A DNA stretch of 64,000 nt from Albula goreensis (Eukaryota; Chordata; Actinopteri; Albuliformes; Albulidae), in contig CM040745.1 of NCBI GenBank assembly GCA_022829145.1, forward strand, positions 28,402,406 through 28,466,405, read 5' to 3'. The notes under the pieces are model-generated. The model was not told the DNA's origin. It saw only the letters and a list, made by a program, of their open reading frames with translations, and made no database searches. How positions within the stretch are numbered: position 1 is the first letter of the stretch; every line of letters starts with the position of its first letter. The translations under genes and the position numbers were made by a program. Below are positions 1-19,500 of this stretch, in pieces.

Positions 1-995
1 TCTCTGCATCTGGTGCAGACGCAAACTCGATTCTTTAATGCTAATAGGTGATTTAGTTGTCATGTTCAAAAGAGACATCCCAGCACCGTGTCACTCCCTT
101 GGGCACATTGATTAGGGGCTAACTTTGTTTCTGATACTGTTTACTCGGGAAGTTAAATTTATTGGGCTTCCTTTATCAAGCATTTAACACACATGCAAAT
201 GTACATATTTTTCTCAAGGCAGTAAAATGCAAATATTTAAAAAATGCTTGATAAATGAGATTGAACATGAAGGGTGGTTGAGAGGAGTTCTAATCTGACA
301 ATCTATTTCCAAATTTAGAATACAATTTTACACAAACAAAAGAAGCTGCTTGAACATTGCTGTACCTGTGTGTGTTTGTGTATGTGTGTGTGGCTTATTC
401 ATTCCAGGTAGGGTAAAAGCGCATACAGCAGAATGGTACAAGTAATCTTGGAGTTCTGAAGTTCATTTAACTCACAATAGCAATTAGATTCATTGTTTTT
501 GTTTGTGGTTTTTGATACAGTCTATTTTTAGCTGAGACAAGATTGTAATTGACAATCTATAGATTCACTTTTGGCTTGCAAATTTGAGACAGAATCACTG
601 TGTTGGTTTTCACATAGGAAAATGAATCAGTTGTTGGTGTTTTGAATTTATTTATGTTTTCATGGGTCTGTCAAGATGCAAACTTTTAAAACATGAAAGT
701 TATAAGATATACGTTTGTAAGCTATATTTCCATTGCCAGCAATCGTTTTACTGTGCTCCCATTGTGTGCTACCAGGCTTTCAGTGATCTGCTCCAGGCTT
801 ATTCTGCACCCTAAACTCAGATATGACACCAGCTACTTTAACTTTTATCCTAACCTCAGTGATTGTGTGTAAAAGGGTGACATTATTACAGTGTCTGTAC
901 TTTGGGGCAGAATCTGTGTTTTTTGTGCTAATATGTTGTATTGTGCCTTATCTGTGTGGGGTTCTTCTAAATAGTATTCCACTGCTTTGACAGAC
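1..995. other. gene-free AT-rich left flank
   Basis: No coding exon, RNA gene or clear repeat is recognised here. A short impure (TG)n run lies at about 367-392. Two perfect ATGCAAAT octamers lie at 193-200 and 227-234. The sequence looks like ordinary intergenic DNA. Confidence 0.5.
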
Positions 996-1027
996 CCTCT
1001 CAGTAATCATTTTTGATTACTGAGAGG
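996..1027. repeat. perfect 14-bp hairpin
   Basis: The arms CCTCTCAGTAATCA and its exact reverse complement are separated by four T residues. The hairpin lies about 215 bp left of the Tc1-like element and could be a foldback remnant of another transposon. No function can be read from it. Confidence 0.75.
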
Positions 1028-1242
1028 ATGTGTCCACCACCCCAAACCCCAAACCTGTGGCATCTCTCTCTTACAACTCATAAAAACCTTCCCTCACAGC
1101 CAGCACCAGCACCGCTATCAATGTCAGAGCTTCTCCCTCACTACTCTCAATCCTGGCACAGAAGCACGACACTAGCCTCCAGTTTTTGAGGCCACCTAAA
1201 TCCCCTTTCTTGGGCAGCAAGGACAGCAATGTCCACTGAACA

Positions 1243-2660
1243 GCATTGTCCTCCATAATGTTTGGGACAAAGACACTTTTTTTCTTGATTTTGGTCTGTA
1301 TTCCACAGTTTTAGCCTTGTTATCAAGCAGTTCACATGTAGTTAAACTGTTGTGAAAAACAGATTCTCTGTTTTTATGAAAGAGTATTTTTAGATATTTT
1401 GGTTTCAACCTTGAAAAATATGTCAGTTTTTATACACAGCCCTCCAATTTCAGGGCACCATGAAGTTTTAGGACAAATGGGTTCACAGGTGTCTCTGATT
1501 AGTCTTGTGTTCAGTTGCTTCCTTTGTGAAATTATAAAAGAGCTTTGAGTATCGGGATGTGCCAGTGTAAGTCAAAGAAACCATTGTGAGGCAGAATAAG
1601 AAAAAAAAACAGCTAGAGACAGTGGCCAAATTTAGGATTACCAAATCCAAAAACTTTGTAATATCATTACAAAAAAAGAGATTACTGGTGAGCTCAGTAA
1701 TCACAAAGGGCCTGGTAGGCCAAGGAAGACCTCTACAGCTGATGACTGAAGAATTCTCTCAATAATGAAGAAAGTGTCTGAACACCAGTCAGACAGATCA
1801 AAAGCTCCTCTGGAGGCAGGCCTGGATGTGTCATTGACTACTGTCCACAGAAGGTTTCTCAAACACAGCCATAGATGCTGTATTGCAAGAGGCAAACCAC
1901 TAGGTAGCCGCAAAAACAGGATGGCCATGTTAAAAATTACGAAGAAGTACCTGAAAGTACTGGCAGAGTTCTGGGAAAAGGTCTTTTGGCAGATGCAGAT
2001 GCAGAATGAATTCTGAAGTGTACAGAAATGGCTTATCTACACAAGTTCAAGCAAATACCTCCAAAGTCATTGGATGGCAATTCACCCTACAGCTGGACAA
2101 TGACATTAAGAATCCTGCTAAAGCACCAAAGTAGTTTTTTAAAGCCAATAACCGGAAAAGTTTTCGATTGGTCAAGTTAGTTACCTGATCGGAATTTTTA
2201 ACATATGTTTGATATGCTGAAAAGAAAACTTGCAGTGACTTGGCCACAAAACAAATGGGAGCTGTAGATGGCTGCAGTACAGGCCTGGTTGGACATTACC
2301 AGAGACAACTCAGCACCTGGTAATGCCTGTGGGTCTCAGACTTTAAGTAGTCATTGCATGAAAATAATATGCAACAAAGTTATAAACATGACTACCTTAA
2401 TTTGTGTAACATTACTATGTCCCAAACATTATGGTGCCCTGAAATGGGGACTATGTCGAAAAAGTTACAGAACTATGTATACAAAGTGTCATTTCTACAG
2501 CCTGAAACAGAAATGTCTAAAATACCTTTTAATATACATATATATAACCTGTGTGAAGTATTTGACTACAACCTGTCTCTGACCGTCTTTCCTGTGAGAG
2601 TAAGTTATGCTCTGTTTGAACTTTCAGATGTCTGAATAAAGTCTACAAGTCAGCCCTCCA
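1243..2660 (+). mobile_element. decayed Tc1-like DNA transposon copy
   Basis: A 16-bp sequence, CATAATGTTTGGGACA, at 1254-1269 is repeated in exact inverted form at 2418-2433, as in the nested terminal repeats of a common fish Tc1-like family. Between them are plus-strand transposase fragments. The piece at 1765-2016 covers the middle of the DNA-binding half. The stretch at about 2010-2370 covers the C-terminal part (text similar to 'LDNDIKNPAKAPK'). The two pieces are joined with part of the catalytic core missing, and there are frameshifts and stops, so the copy is dead and non-autonomous. The outer ends are eroded and the borders are approximate. Family assignment is from remembered similarity to fish Tc1-like consensus sequences. 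Confidence 0.82.
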
Positions 2661-3024
2661 GTGTCTGTCTCTTCTTTCACTCGCAGTCTTCTCTCCTCCC
2701 CCCACGCATAAATGCATACGTACATAATTGCACACAGTCAATGAAAAAGCCCACATTTACAAAGCCTAATTTATTGTACCTGATTTATCCCTTAAAAATG
2801 TATTTTATATATATTCTACCTTCAAACTGCAACCAGTCTAGTTGATCTCCCACACCAACCATGCCTGCCAGCTTTAGGAGGAGGAAGTTATGAGCACATG
2901 CCTCCTTCAGTCTGCAGGATGTCAAGAACTCCCTTTTTTGCACTCTGCTGACACATCAACAATTACATACTGCCCATCTTATCAGAGGATTATGAGAACA
3001 ACATACTCTCAGTTGATGCATCTG
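2661..3024. other. intergenic DNA without recognised features
   Basis: Between the Tc1-like copy and the SINE nothing is recognised. The only short ORFs are chance frames. Confidence 0.45.
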
Positions 3025-3029
3025 CAGGT

Positions 3030-3255
3030 GCTTGCTTTCACCAGGCATGGCTGCTAGAGAGCCACAAGACCAATTGAACGAACTAGCTTACCACCTGTCA
3101 TTCCTGGTGAGGATGGGCCAATTGCTGCTTTGCCTGTGCAGATCTCCAAGCCTGGCCGGCAATAGCATGACTAGGACTCAAACCTCTGATCACAGGGCTC
3201 ACGCTTTGCTCTCAGAACAAACATCTTTACAGCTTGAGCCACCTGGATGCCCCTT
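3030..3255 (-). mobile_element. tRNA-derived SINE, minus strand
   Basis: Read on the minus strand, this stretch begins with a tRNA-like head. An A-box-like TGGCTCAAGCTG is followed about 55 bp later by a B-box-like GGTTTGAGTCC, and then by a non-tRNA body. The spacing and sequence fit an RNA polymerase III promoter of a tRNA-derived SINE. The ORF of 86 codons on the plus strand across it is a chance frame. The 3' tail and target-site duplication were not resolved. Confidence 0.65.
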
Positions 3256-4850
3256 CATTGCAAACATATGCATTATTGTGTGTGCGTGTTAAGCACAAGG
3301 GTGATTGACAGTGTGATGGATTTTAAAATTATAACTAGATACCTTTGAATTTCCATAATACAGTGTTATTTGATGAAACAGGAGTCCAGGGGAATTAAGC
3401 AGCACAGTAAGCTAATGCATCCCTATAGTCTGACTTGGTTTTCAGACAGCTGAGAAGTTCCAAAAAGGTTTACTAATACAGAACTAGAGGAAGAGATGGA
3501 CTCCCTGTAGACATCAGTCTGGTGTATTACACGTGTGCTGCAGCAGGATTTGGTCATTTAGACAGACTGACTCTATGAATGGCCTGGTTTTGCTTTAAGA
3601 CCATTAAAACAATACTCATCGTCCATGTGTAAAAGGTCTTCAGAATTCTGGTTAATACCAGCCTTTGTGGTGAATGCACTGTACCTCTGAATGCTGGGAA
3701 AACGGTACAGACCTGTACCCCTTTTTAGTCAGGTATTTACATTTACCCTTTCATACTGCAAAAGGTACAGATTAGTGATTTAAAGTACAAAACTATTCCA
3801 TTTAGGGGACATTAAAAACAACTATGCTTTAAAGAGCAAAACAGACCCCTCTCATACCCCTTTTACTGACTGTGCAGCAGCCCATTGGTTTTACAGTGTC
3901 TCTTCCCAATCCCCTTTAAACTGGCAGGTGCATGTAACATGGGAACATGGTATACATCCCTACACCCCTACTCATTTAACATAGGGACTCTGATGCATGG
4001 CAGATATGCTCCCTCTAAATATAGAAGAGACATCATGTTCCTTTCATGTTGACCTTTCAGCTAGATCTCACTGACTTTATTACTTATTAAAATGAAGAAT
4101 GTTTCACATTAAGATTCTCAGGTATTATCCACAATATTTTTATTTCGAATAAAAATCACAATAAATAGATGATGTGATTTTTCTGTGGAGAAACACTTAT
4201 CACAAATATACATTCAGACTTATTTTTATTTTTTCTATAAAATATCTTAAATGTAATGTATTGGGATGAATGAGAGGAAAAGTGAACATGTTGATTGTTG
4301 TTGTGGTGCTGTGCAGTTGATTTAAGATAACTGTAATGACACAAGTGATAAACATCTAAAAAAAAACCCTTACCCTACTCTAAACTCAGTACAGTAACAT
4401 GTGAGTGGATGAGTGTGTAAGTGAGTGAGTGTGTATCTGTGTGTGTGCATATTGCATGCCTGGGATTGTGGTGACAGTTTGGCAGTGTAGGACTTAAGGG
4501 GTTAATGTCGCAGACAGACCACACAGTGTCACTGTGGTCTCAGATATCAGTGGTGGGCAGAGATGGGGGATGAATTTGCAATGGAACAGCCAATGAGAGT
4601 GGTCTCTAAGTTTAGACACGATCCATTCACTACCCACCAACCTCTCTTTCTTTTCATGTGCCTTTGTACAGAATCCAAGAACAGGACCCCCACTGTGGAC
4701 CCTCAGGTAAGAGGAATGCAAGGGTATTGTTCTGTGAGGGGGGAGGGAAAATATCACCTGAGGGTAACCGGGGCTTTGGGTGTGGTTGAAGAGTGAGACA
4801 AAATTCTGAATCACCCCCAACTCTGTCCTCCACTCCAGTAATCCTGGATA
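3256..4850. other. intergenic region upstream of styxl2
   Basis: No exon or known repeat is recognised. Short impure (GT)n and (GTGA)n runs occur at about 4400-4450. The 132-codon minus-strand frame at 4494-4892 has no recognisable domain and overlaps the likely styxl2 promoter, so it is taken as chance. Confidence 0.45.
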
Positions 4851-4858
4851 GCTGTCTG

Positions 4859-4884
4859 CAGCTGTCTCGGCTGCTATAAATATA
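4859..4884 (+). promoter_or_regulatory. styxl2: candidate styxl2 muscle promoter (E-box, MEF2/TATA-like)
   Basis: CAGCTG, a myogenic-type E-box, lies at 4859-4864. CTATAAATAT at 4874-4883 overlaps a TATA box (TATAAATATA, 4875-4884) and is close to the MEF2 consensus. The pair sits about 500 bp before the styxl2 start codon, which is compatible with a 5'UTR or a small 5'UTR intron. STYXL2/DUSP27 is a muscle gene, so this pairing makes sense, but the transcription start is inferred and not seen. Confidence 0.5.
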
Positions 4885-5379
4885 CACATCACTCACCATG
4901 CAGTTTCAGTGTCCTATGGGGCAATCTGTACCCTCCATGCTGTGTTCAGATGTAGCTTCTGTGTTTACTGAAACTGTAGCAGATGGCCTCCAACTGAGTG
5001 TGTGTAGCTTCTGCACAGCCCAAGGGACCCGGCCTTTTAAGTTTACTTCACAAAACAACAAATAATTTACCTGTGATGATAAATAGCCTGGGAGTCATTT
5101 GCAAATGTTACACCTTGTTCTCATGAATATCCAGTAAAGTGGCTAAGTATGTTTAATCTGTGATTCATACTAACTGGCACTGTGTTGTACTGGTCCATAT
5201 CAGGTATTCATCAGACAAATTATATATCTGCCAAAGAGACTTCACCACAGCTTGTTTGGTTGTATGAATATTCCTTAAGTTTCTGTCTTTTTGTAGGTGA
5301 CTATCTATGTACTTATTCATATATCCACTGTGACAAAGTGTGCATTTCTGTAGTACACAGTTGAGGAAACACTATTGCC

Positions 5380-11703
<6,324 letters not shown>

Positions 11704-12113
11704 CAAAAGTCTAAATGGTACTTTTATAGAGTCTTACTTTGATTACAGCCTCCACAAAGACAATAATATCTCTTTCACCTTCTGAAACTGTAAAACTATT
11801 AAAGTTTGCTAAGTAGGCAATATTATGAGAGATGCTAATTTAACAGGTGTGTGTTTTTGATGTGCATTCCTTAACTTTCAAAATTTAAAGACAAGATTGC
11901 AGTTACATAATGATCCATTATTTTCACTCTGTAAATAATATCTGTGCAATAGTGATCTAAAAGTAAAAAAGAAGCGCATTTCCACATCATTATCAAACAC
12001 AATTCTATTTTTACATAAATGTCCATATAACTGGGTAAAATCATAAGTTCAACAAATCCAAATTCCAGTGCACATTTTATAGGCATAATTTAATAAAAAG
12101 GGACCCCTTATCA

Positions 12114-12184
<71 letters not shown>

Positions 12185-13370
12185 CATACACACACATACA
12201 TATATGTCATACATAATAGGCAGTAAAATCCAAATCACAACTTCATGTACTAACACCTGTAATTAATACCCTCGAATCAAAATAGGATACAAATAACTGA
12301 ATACATTTTCAAATAAATCACTCTATCAGTGTATTGTCCCTAATTCCTTGCTTGCTCTGTTTTTTTCCAAACATTGGTCAATAAGTTTAAGTACTCCAAG
12401 TAATCTTTCAGGCTGTGATGGTATCTTTGAGGGTCAGATAAGGTGGTCTCCTTGTTTTAAATTAACTAGGAACTCAGGCTGCTGAATGTGCAGTATGTAC
12501 CACTCAGATAAAGTCAAGTGACAGCACCAATATTTTAACCATTGCAATAATATAAGTAAGTGCAATGGATAATATTATGCCACATTTTTCACATTTGTGG
12601 CATGATAAGTTTTTCCTTAAAACTTCCTGATAAACTCTACCGCGTCTGCCAACTGTGACCCCTCCAATTAAAAACTCACTACAGCAAATTTAGTTACATT
12701 TACTACAGAACTCTTTGAATATGGGGCAAGTAAATTATGTTGATATTGTTTCCTTTCAGTGACGTCCATTGAAACTGGCAGAGTCGTTTTTTTTTTTTTT
12801 AAAAAAATACGTTGGTTGTTTCCTACATGTCTGAATTCGCCCGAGTCCTCGATGCTTAAAAGGCACAAAAAGATAACCCAACTTCGACCAGGAAATCAAG
12901 CTTGACAAGCCTCTGCAAGTTCAGTTATCCGTCTCAAGTTCACAAGCAGTCCCCCTTTATGACATCAGTTCTGCCTTAGTTAACGTGTTTTAGAGAGAAC
13001 ACTTCTCCCTGGAATTTTGCATAGTCTAGTTGAATCAGGTTATTTCTAAAACGCGTGGAAAAATACTTCTATCAAGAGAGAAGTTAATTTATCATCACTC
13101 TAGATAATCAAACTAGTAACAAATTGATGTCTGGCTAGGAATCCGTATTACAGATTTATCTAACAATGTACCTATTCGGTATAAATCTCATTAACAACAA
13201 ATGAAGATGTTAAATGAGAGAGATAAAATTCATTTCATTGTGTATTTTCTTTTTTCTGTCAACTTCGTCGCTTTCCCCAGCTGTTCCCAACGGGCAGCTG
13301 AAACCTGGTCGCATTTTAATTTGATGAATAGTTAAAATGACAACTTTCATTTAGTGTGTGGTCACTCTAA
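11704..13370. other. styxl2 3'UTR and intergenic DNA
   Basis: An ATTAAA poly(A) signal lies at 11798-11803, about 95 bp after the styxl2 stop, and is the likeliest 3' end. The rest holds the (TA)n tract listed separately and a T12/A7 run at about 12787-12807. No gene is seen. Confidence 0.5.
12116..12181. repeat. (TA)n microsatellite
   Basis: About 33 uninterrupted TA units are followed by a CATA/CACA run to about 12205. A tract of this purity is likely to be polymorphic. Confidence 0.95.
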
Positions 13371-13444
13371 CCAATTGACTAGTGAGTGGATGTGTTGTAT
13401 TTTTGTAGAGTACAAGAAACGATACTCTCACAACTAATGCAAAT
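13371..13444 (+). promoter_or_regulatory. pou2f1: pou2f1 proximal promoter: CCAAT box and octamer
   Basis: CCAAT lies at 13371-13375 and a perfect octamer ATGCAAAT at 13437-13444, 64 bp before the pou2f1 start codon. The octamer is the binding site of the protein this gene encodes, which suggests autoregulation. The CpG density rises from here into the first intron. No TATA box is evident, as is usual for a broadly expressed gene. Confidence 0.55.
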
Positions 13445-13507
13445 TCTTGTGGTGGCGCGGGTGTAGTTTTCCATCTCGGGGCTGGGATTTCGGGTTAAAT
13501 ATTCAAA

Positions 13508-16500
13508 ATGGCGGATGGAGGAGCAGCGAGTCAACATGAGAGTTCGGGACCAGGTAATCATTACTGCATTTTACATATTCATATTCATATTCAAACGCTC
13601 TTTCTCTCAACCTGGATCGGGACGAGGGAGAATCAAAACAAAAAAACTTTGCATAATTTATTAGTAATCTGTAGCTTTATAATTTAGACCTAGCAACCAA
13701 GCTATTTCTCAGACCGCGAGGAGGAAACTGGGACAGTGCAATGGCAAATTTAAGAAAAAAAACCCACTTCTTTCTTGTGAGATTAGAACCCACTGAGCAC
13801 GTTACATATTCATATTCCTGCCCAGTAACCAAGATTTAGCATATTTTATTAGTAATCAGCGACATGGTTGAGTAAATTAATTCGAATCTTTACATTTTCT
13901 AAAAGGTAATGTTAAATGTGAGTAGCTAGCAAAGGCTAAGCCCAAGCATGCTAACTAGCTATGTGCTTTGTGTTTGATATTGCAACGTGACCATTATGCC
14001 TAGCTAGCCGTTACATATTCATTTGCTCACCGGTAGCCTTGCATATTTTGTCGTCGTCCTCGCGTTATAAATATCAAAAATAGCTGAGGGACGGCTTGCT
14101 AAGAGTATAATTGTGATAGGGCTGTGTTTTACTCTGGTACGTTTCCCCATCCTTTGTGCTCTTTGCAGCAGGCGTTGGGCTTGTTGGGTTAACATTATTC
14201 ATTCACGCGTCCCTCCGGAGGGCGCCGAGTTCAGCAACAATACTACGCTAGCTAACATAATACAGCATTAGCTAGGTAGGCTAGCTGTATCTCTGTGGTT
14301 AGGTAAATGCAGAATGATTGTTCTCGTACAGAACAATGACTGCTCTGGAACTGTTTGCTAGATCGTGGCACTCCACGCCTTTATGGCTGGCCAACTAACG
14401 TTGGTTAATAAGGTAGATAGCTAGCTACTAGCGAGTGATCATACTGGCATACAATTAGCCATACACAAACCATTAGTTTATAGATATTTAGACAAATATC
14501 TGCTTCAATACACAGGAAAATGGGTAGCTGTGTACTACAAGAAGTGTCATTGATTTGAGTTAGAGATGGGTGGTGGGTTTTGATATATCGCTAGCTGACA
14601 ATACTTCGCCACCTTGCTGGATTTATCTACCGTATAATTAAGTTTGTCCGATAACGTTTCATGAAACCAGCAACGTTACCGAGTTTGTGAACTAATCGGC
14701 TAGGAAGCTTTTCTTTTTCAAACTGTTAATAAACACTTGACTGAACTCAGTTGATGTGACTATTGTTTCAAACTTACTTGTGATGCTAACTTGCTCTCAC
14801 GCTGTACTAGCGGTCTCATCAAGCCAGGTTCTCTGTATTTCTATCTTACTAGCGAATTTATGTCATGTTAGGTAATCGAAAAACCAAAACTTGTTTACTT
14901 TTATACTAGATACTGATGGCCATCAAGAACTTTACTGACCGGAATTCTACAAATTAGCTGTCTGGCTAGCTCTTCCTTATATTTGTGGCAATGTTACCTG
15001 TATGGTTGCGAGCTATTCCAACAGCTTTGTTGGCCTTTTTGAAGTAACGTTAGCCTAAACGTTACCCCACTGTTCAGGGTAACAATGTAGCGAGGAATTT
15101 CTGGCTAGCATTTCTTTTCGCTTTAAGTTGTTAAAAGAATATTTTGTTTTCCTGAGACTTGGAACTGACATGGTAGGTAGATGCTAGCTAGCAGATGGTT
15201 CATTTTGTCATTATAGTTCCACACCAATATCGGATTTTGTCTCAATTTGTAGTGGACATGCATGATTGGCTAGCGGCATATTTGTGTTGTGTTAATGTTA
15301 ATGGTGGAAAATGTTTCATTTACACTGCTAGACTCTGGTTGTAACACAGTGGATACACAGCTGTCAGCTATGTTTGTATCGAAGCTAACTTGTACAGTGT
15401 GGTTGTATGGGGTGGTGTTTGTTTACAATGCGTCTGAATACATTACAGTGTCTCATTAGAATTTCTAATTTGGGGAGGTTTCTTTTATTTAAAATGGCCG
15501 AATTGATCTCCGCCTCTCATGTTTAGTAATTTTTTATCTTAAGCGTTGACTCGCTCGTGTGCGTATGTTTTAATCGAACCATGTGCGTTGACGATTTATA
15601 TTATTCGCTTTTTACCTTTCATGTCTAAATAAGGCCTAGTACGATGGTCGAGGCCCATGTCTTTCCACGCAAGGCCCAGGCTTCAGTTGAAAAGCAGGCC
15701 GCGGTGTTTATTTATTTATTTATGCTATTTTGCCAGATATGCAGTATTAAATAGTACGAGATTGATGCATTTTAATACATTATATTTCGTCAACATTTTC
15801 CGGAATAGTTTGACTGGGTAACATTATGTAGTGGGAAATATCCTTGTTGCGATTTGAAAAATGGCGATCAATTTAATATTCTAGGCCTGCTTTTGTTGTA
15901 ACATTAGGAAAACATAAGTAGCTAGCTAGCTAACGTTCGCTGGCTTATGATAACTAACGACTTGTTTGAAGAATATATTCTTTGTGCAACGTCATCTGAT
16001 GTCTGTTTACGGGTTTATTTAACATTACACCTTCGAATTAAGAATTATACCAGGTTGTTCTGCTTTCCCAATTTCTGGCTTAAAAATCTGTGGTAATCAT
16101 CTGTTGCTTAGTTAAATGATTTAACTAGCTAGCTAGTTACAACGTTACAATATTGTCCTAACATACAATAACGAAGGATTGCATTTATACAGCAGACATG
16201 TTTTAAAAGTTAACCACGTTTACTGCTTGTCTTGCTGATCAGCTTGTCTATTAAAATGCTGTTAGTTCGATTGCTGAAACAGTTTGTGATGTGCTGTTGG
16301 TATATTGTATTATGACCGAGAAATTACATGTTCTCCGACAAGGTATGAGTCCCGTCTGAAAAGTACTTTGCCCCTTTGCTCTAAAGTTTTTGAGTAGGTC
16401 TACTTATTCAATAGTGTTGAATGCAGGCTACCGATTGACCCAGTGTGTGGTGTTTTCAGTGGTAGGAGTCGAGCAATTATTCTGAAGAATGCAGCATTGA

Positions 16501-19500
16501 TATAATGGAATTCACTCTCTCAGAGAGTCTCTCAGACCCTGAACTTGTGTCAGGTTTTGAAAAGCTATTCTGTAACTCAGGCAGTTCTCAAGTTCAGTCC
16601 TCAGCCCCATTTGTTGATTTTTGTTCCAGATGCACTGGCAAACCCTGATTTATAAAAAGTTATTAATTGTTCTTAACAAGACACATAATGCAAGGGATTA
16701 TTCACACTCTTATGCCTCATTCTGTCAGGAGGCCCATATTTCACATTCCAGGGCTGGTAAATTCTTAGTCAGATTAAGGTATTCTTCCATTTCTGTACTG
16801 CACTATAAGGAAAATAATTTCTTCAAGAGAAGGTACATTTTCATTGATTAAAAAAGATGGGTGGATCAAAAGTTCTATTTAGTGAATGTGTGGACACTTG
16901 GTCATTGAAACTAAACCATTAGATAGACAATGAGAAAATAATGAGGAGCGCAAATGATAATGAGCCAAACCTGCACTGCAATAATATCAATTTAAGGAAA
17001 CAATGATAGTAGATATTATACTCATGTGATGAACACTTAGTTTGTCAAGTAAGAACAACTGATCAAGGCAGAAACAAAAACCAGCTTTTTTTGGGGGCAG
17101 TCTGCTAGCAGTCAATTCATTTTCTGCAGCTGGCTTCTCATCCTAAGCACCTAGCTCCCCCGCTGAAGACAAGGCCCATGTACTGTGGATACTGAAAGTT
17201 GACAAGGCCACCTTTCCCCTAGACAGGCTGGCTATTGTTGTGTTTCTCTTGTAACCACTTTCTTCTCCTACAAAGTTAAACATTTCCTTCATTGATGTAA
17301 TAATTAACATCTGATACTATTTCTAATGAAAGGAAGCAGTTATGATGATACATTTTGCCTATTGCAAATTAGTGTTAGGGCTGTGTGCTGTTTCAGACTG
17401 CAACGTTCTCATTACACTGATACAAAGAATGCCATTTTTAGCTGCATTTTGGGTTCATTTTGAAATAAGTGTTAGGGTTTTTCCACATCGGCATTCTACA
17501 AGTATGGAGAACCCCTGTTTTTGGGAGAAATTTAGAGAGCATTCAATGTAGTATTGAAGGTAAACAGAACAGATGTGCATGGAGGTGTTATTCTTGGCCC
17601 CTAACGACTCATTTGTTAAAGATAGTCTCCATGAGCACAGCATAGATATTAAAGCCCAGAGGCAGTGAACCATGGTACCGTAGGGCTGCAGTGTATGCTG
17701 ATTTTTAGTTGTTATAATGTCCCCAACTGCATATTGAGTTATTTTTTGATAGTTGAGCTCACCTCCCATTTTTTTAAATTCCTTTGATTTAAATTGTTTG
17801 CTGATTTTAAAGTGAAAACAAAATAAACCCAGCATGAACTTCCCCAACACCAGTGCTAGGTTTTGGGCCCAGTTCACTGGTTCTGACTGAGAGTCAAGAT
17901 GCATGACACAACTGACCTTGTCCCAAAGGAGGGTGTAGTTGGTTTAAGTTGGTCGTGTTTCTGCAGAACACTACTGCGTAGCTCCTGCCAATGATTTGCC
18001 ATTACTCGCCAAATTTCACTTTTAATCACTAGCGATATGGCTCACCTTTGATTGGCATTAGATCTTCTGTTTTATCTGGATTGTGTTGAATAGTCATCAG
18101 CTCACAGGCTCTTGCATGCATTTCAGGTATTTGTTTGGATGTAAGTGACACAGATGTCACTTGAAGCATAAGTGAGGATTCCATTAATGATTGTGCTTTT
18201 CAGTAATCTTGGTCTGATTGCTCACATTCTGGTATTTGTGCTGATACAGTACGACGTTATCTCAGTGTCTTAAAATTGAGCCTTTGGTTTTGTTGAATTT
18301 CCCAAGGCATACCTGGTCTGTGATTTTTTTTTTTTTAAAGTGCCTGAGGTCAACTGCCTCTAATGTTTGAGCATTAATAAGCTAACTAAACTAATACTGT
18401 AATGAGCAATATTTCCTGGGCCACATGGTAACGCACCTTATTTATATACAGTGTATGTTCACTGTTCCTTGTGACTCCAGTTCAGTGTGCATGTGGTACA
18501 AACAGCAACCATGTTGAGGTACAGCTGACTGAAGATTCATGTGTAAATCCCTGTGAAATAGTATTGTTTCAATCATCTTTTTGAAAATGCACATCTGTAA
18601 AGCAATTTCCCCTGACTGATAACACCTTGAATGCCCTTGCATGAGCAAGAAGGCTTCATATATTCATGAGAGTTATGACTCATGACACATAAAATGAAGT
18701 TTAAACAACTTTTTAATATTTTTTTTTGCTTTGCTTCTTAAATTTTAACAACCAGAACATCTGTGGTTATGGATGAAAATGCATCAAAAATGTAAGAAAC
18801 ATTGCCGTTTTCTTGTTTATATTTTTGTGTATTAATTTTCAATCAGCCTCAAACAGAGCTAAAAAGAGGGCAGGAGCTTTTATTTTTCACATGGATAAAT
18901 ATACACTGCTTTGCATGAATATTCATGCGTGAAAACAGTGAAATCATGAATCATTAATGATTTAGAAGGCAGGAGGAATGTGAATCTTAAGTTGGAAATA
19001 CAGTGTAGGATACACTGCCACACAGAAGCCATCTCGAGAGAACAGAGAAGGCTGCAGCACAGTTTTAACAGTGCACTTTGCACAGCCCAGAGAAATTACT
19101 CTCTGTTCATGACACAGTCTGTAGAGTACAGATCAACCATATAGTCTGTAACCATACAGCAGATCCTGGCACAACTTTTAAAGCTGGTGACAGGTCTCCA
19201 CAGCATGCAAAAGTACTGTAAAGAGTTTAAATGGTAGCTCACAGGGGGACATTGGCCTGTTGTGATGGTATTGTACCCATCTGTAATGCCACCTCAATGA
19301 TCTATAACTGTTATTGATTTGGATACGCAAAATATACACAAGTAGATCTGTGTTTGGGTGCCACAGAACTGGCTGGAGAATCTACTGCCAAGAGGCCTCT
19401 TTGGGGGAAAAATAAGCGAGGCTGACTTTTGCATCAGACTCAGTGTCTATTTTAGCAGGGTATCTTGCCATGCAGTTTGTGTCTGTTGTTTCATTTTTCT

